From positions 1 to 5,847 of the forward strand of contig JAAZMG010000108.1 in the NCBI GenBank assembly GCA_012798935.1: a stretch of 5,847 bases of DNA. Direction: 5' to 3'. Shown here one piece after another: positions 5,797 through 5,847 of this stretch. The stretch comes from Tissierellia bacterium. Its GTDB lineage: Bacteria > Bacillota > Clostridia > Tissierellales > Tepidimicrobiaceae. Below the pieces are notes generated by a model that was not told the DNA's origin, ran no database searches, and was given only the letters and a program-made list of their open reading frames with translations. Each line of letters begins with the position of its first letter. Position 1 is the first letter of the stretch. A program made the position numbers and the translations under genes.

Positions 5797-5797
5797 T
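5782..5797 (-). promoter_or_regulatory. Near-palindromic operator overlapping the -35
   Basis: ATTGACATATGCCAAT is an inverted repeat with a single mismatched pair (half-sites ATTGACAT and ATTGGCAT). It covers the -35 and the start of the spacer. The corresponding boxes at 322-339 and 284-301 keep ATTGACAT but have a weaker second half. This fits binding by a dimeric repressor, inferred from symmetry and position only. Confidence 0.55.
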
Positions 5798-5847
5798 AAC
5801 ATTTTTTGTAATTTTAAGTATGCTTGAATTGACAACAAGAAAATGTA

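Overview
The window is AT-rich, and every gene reads on the minus strand, so transcription runs from high to low coordinates. Ribosome binding sites are strong and close to AGGAGG. The gene set is a DUF5320 glycine-rich protein, a NifU-type scaffold, a COG1237 metallo-beta-lactamase-fold protein and a zinc/manganese-type ABC importer. Together these suggest an anaerobic Bacillota of the class Clostridia. I cannot place it more precisely from sequence alone.

In transcription order the layout is as follows. A short DUF5320 protein (5538-5723) has its own promoter (5769-5796) and is followed by a strong hairpin (5494-5524). Next comes a gene-poor stretch with an orphan ribosome binding site (5471-5476) and a second hairpin (5354-5383). 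A tight metal ABC importer operon follows: lipoprotein (4436-5314), ATPase (3670-4434) and permease (2849-3669, frameshifted). Then come a broken peptide deformylase gene (2324-2721), an intact NifU/IscU scaffold (1900-2286), a short trace of what may be an FMN-binding domain (1690-1812), an intact metallo-beta-lactamase-fold gene (850-1689), a broken ZIP-family metal permease (366-799), and a second, longer DUF5320 gene (1-262) that runs off the window edge.

Most genes touch metals: Zn/Mn import by ABC and ZIP-type carriers, an iron-sulfur scaffold, and two metallohydrolases. The order looks like an assembled and eroding metal-related region rather than one intact operon. Three genes (permease, deformylase, ZIP) each carry a lesion that adding one A would repair. 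That pattern could be sequencing or assembly error, or real decay. The deformylase and ZIP genes also lack their 3' ends, which one-base errors cannot explain.

The most notable regulatory signal is at the two DUF5320 genes. They share a promoter built alike, with TTGACA, a 16-base spacer and TATAAT. An operator-like box overlaps the -35 element and is near-palindromic at one gene. A second copy of the box sits at the start of the transcript, exact in one gene and degenerate in the other. The two genes also share about 99 bp at roughly 96% identity in direct orientation, 5461 bp apart. I see no tRNA, rRNA, CRISPR array, insertion sequence or riboswitch. No gene-free stretch exceeds 300 bases.
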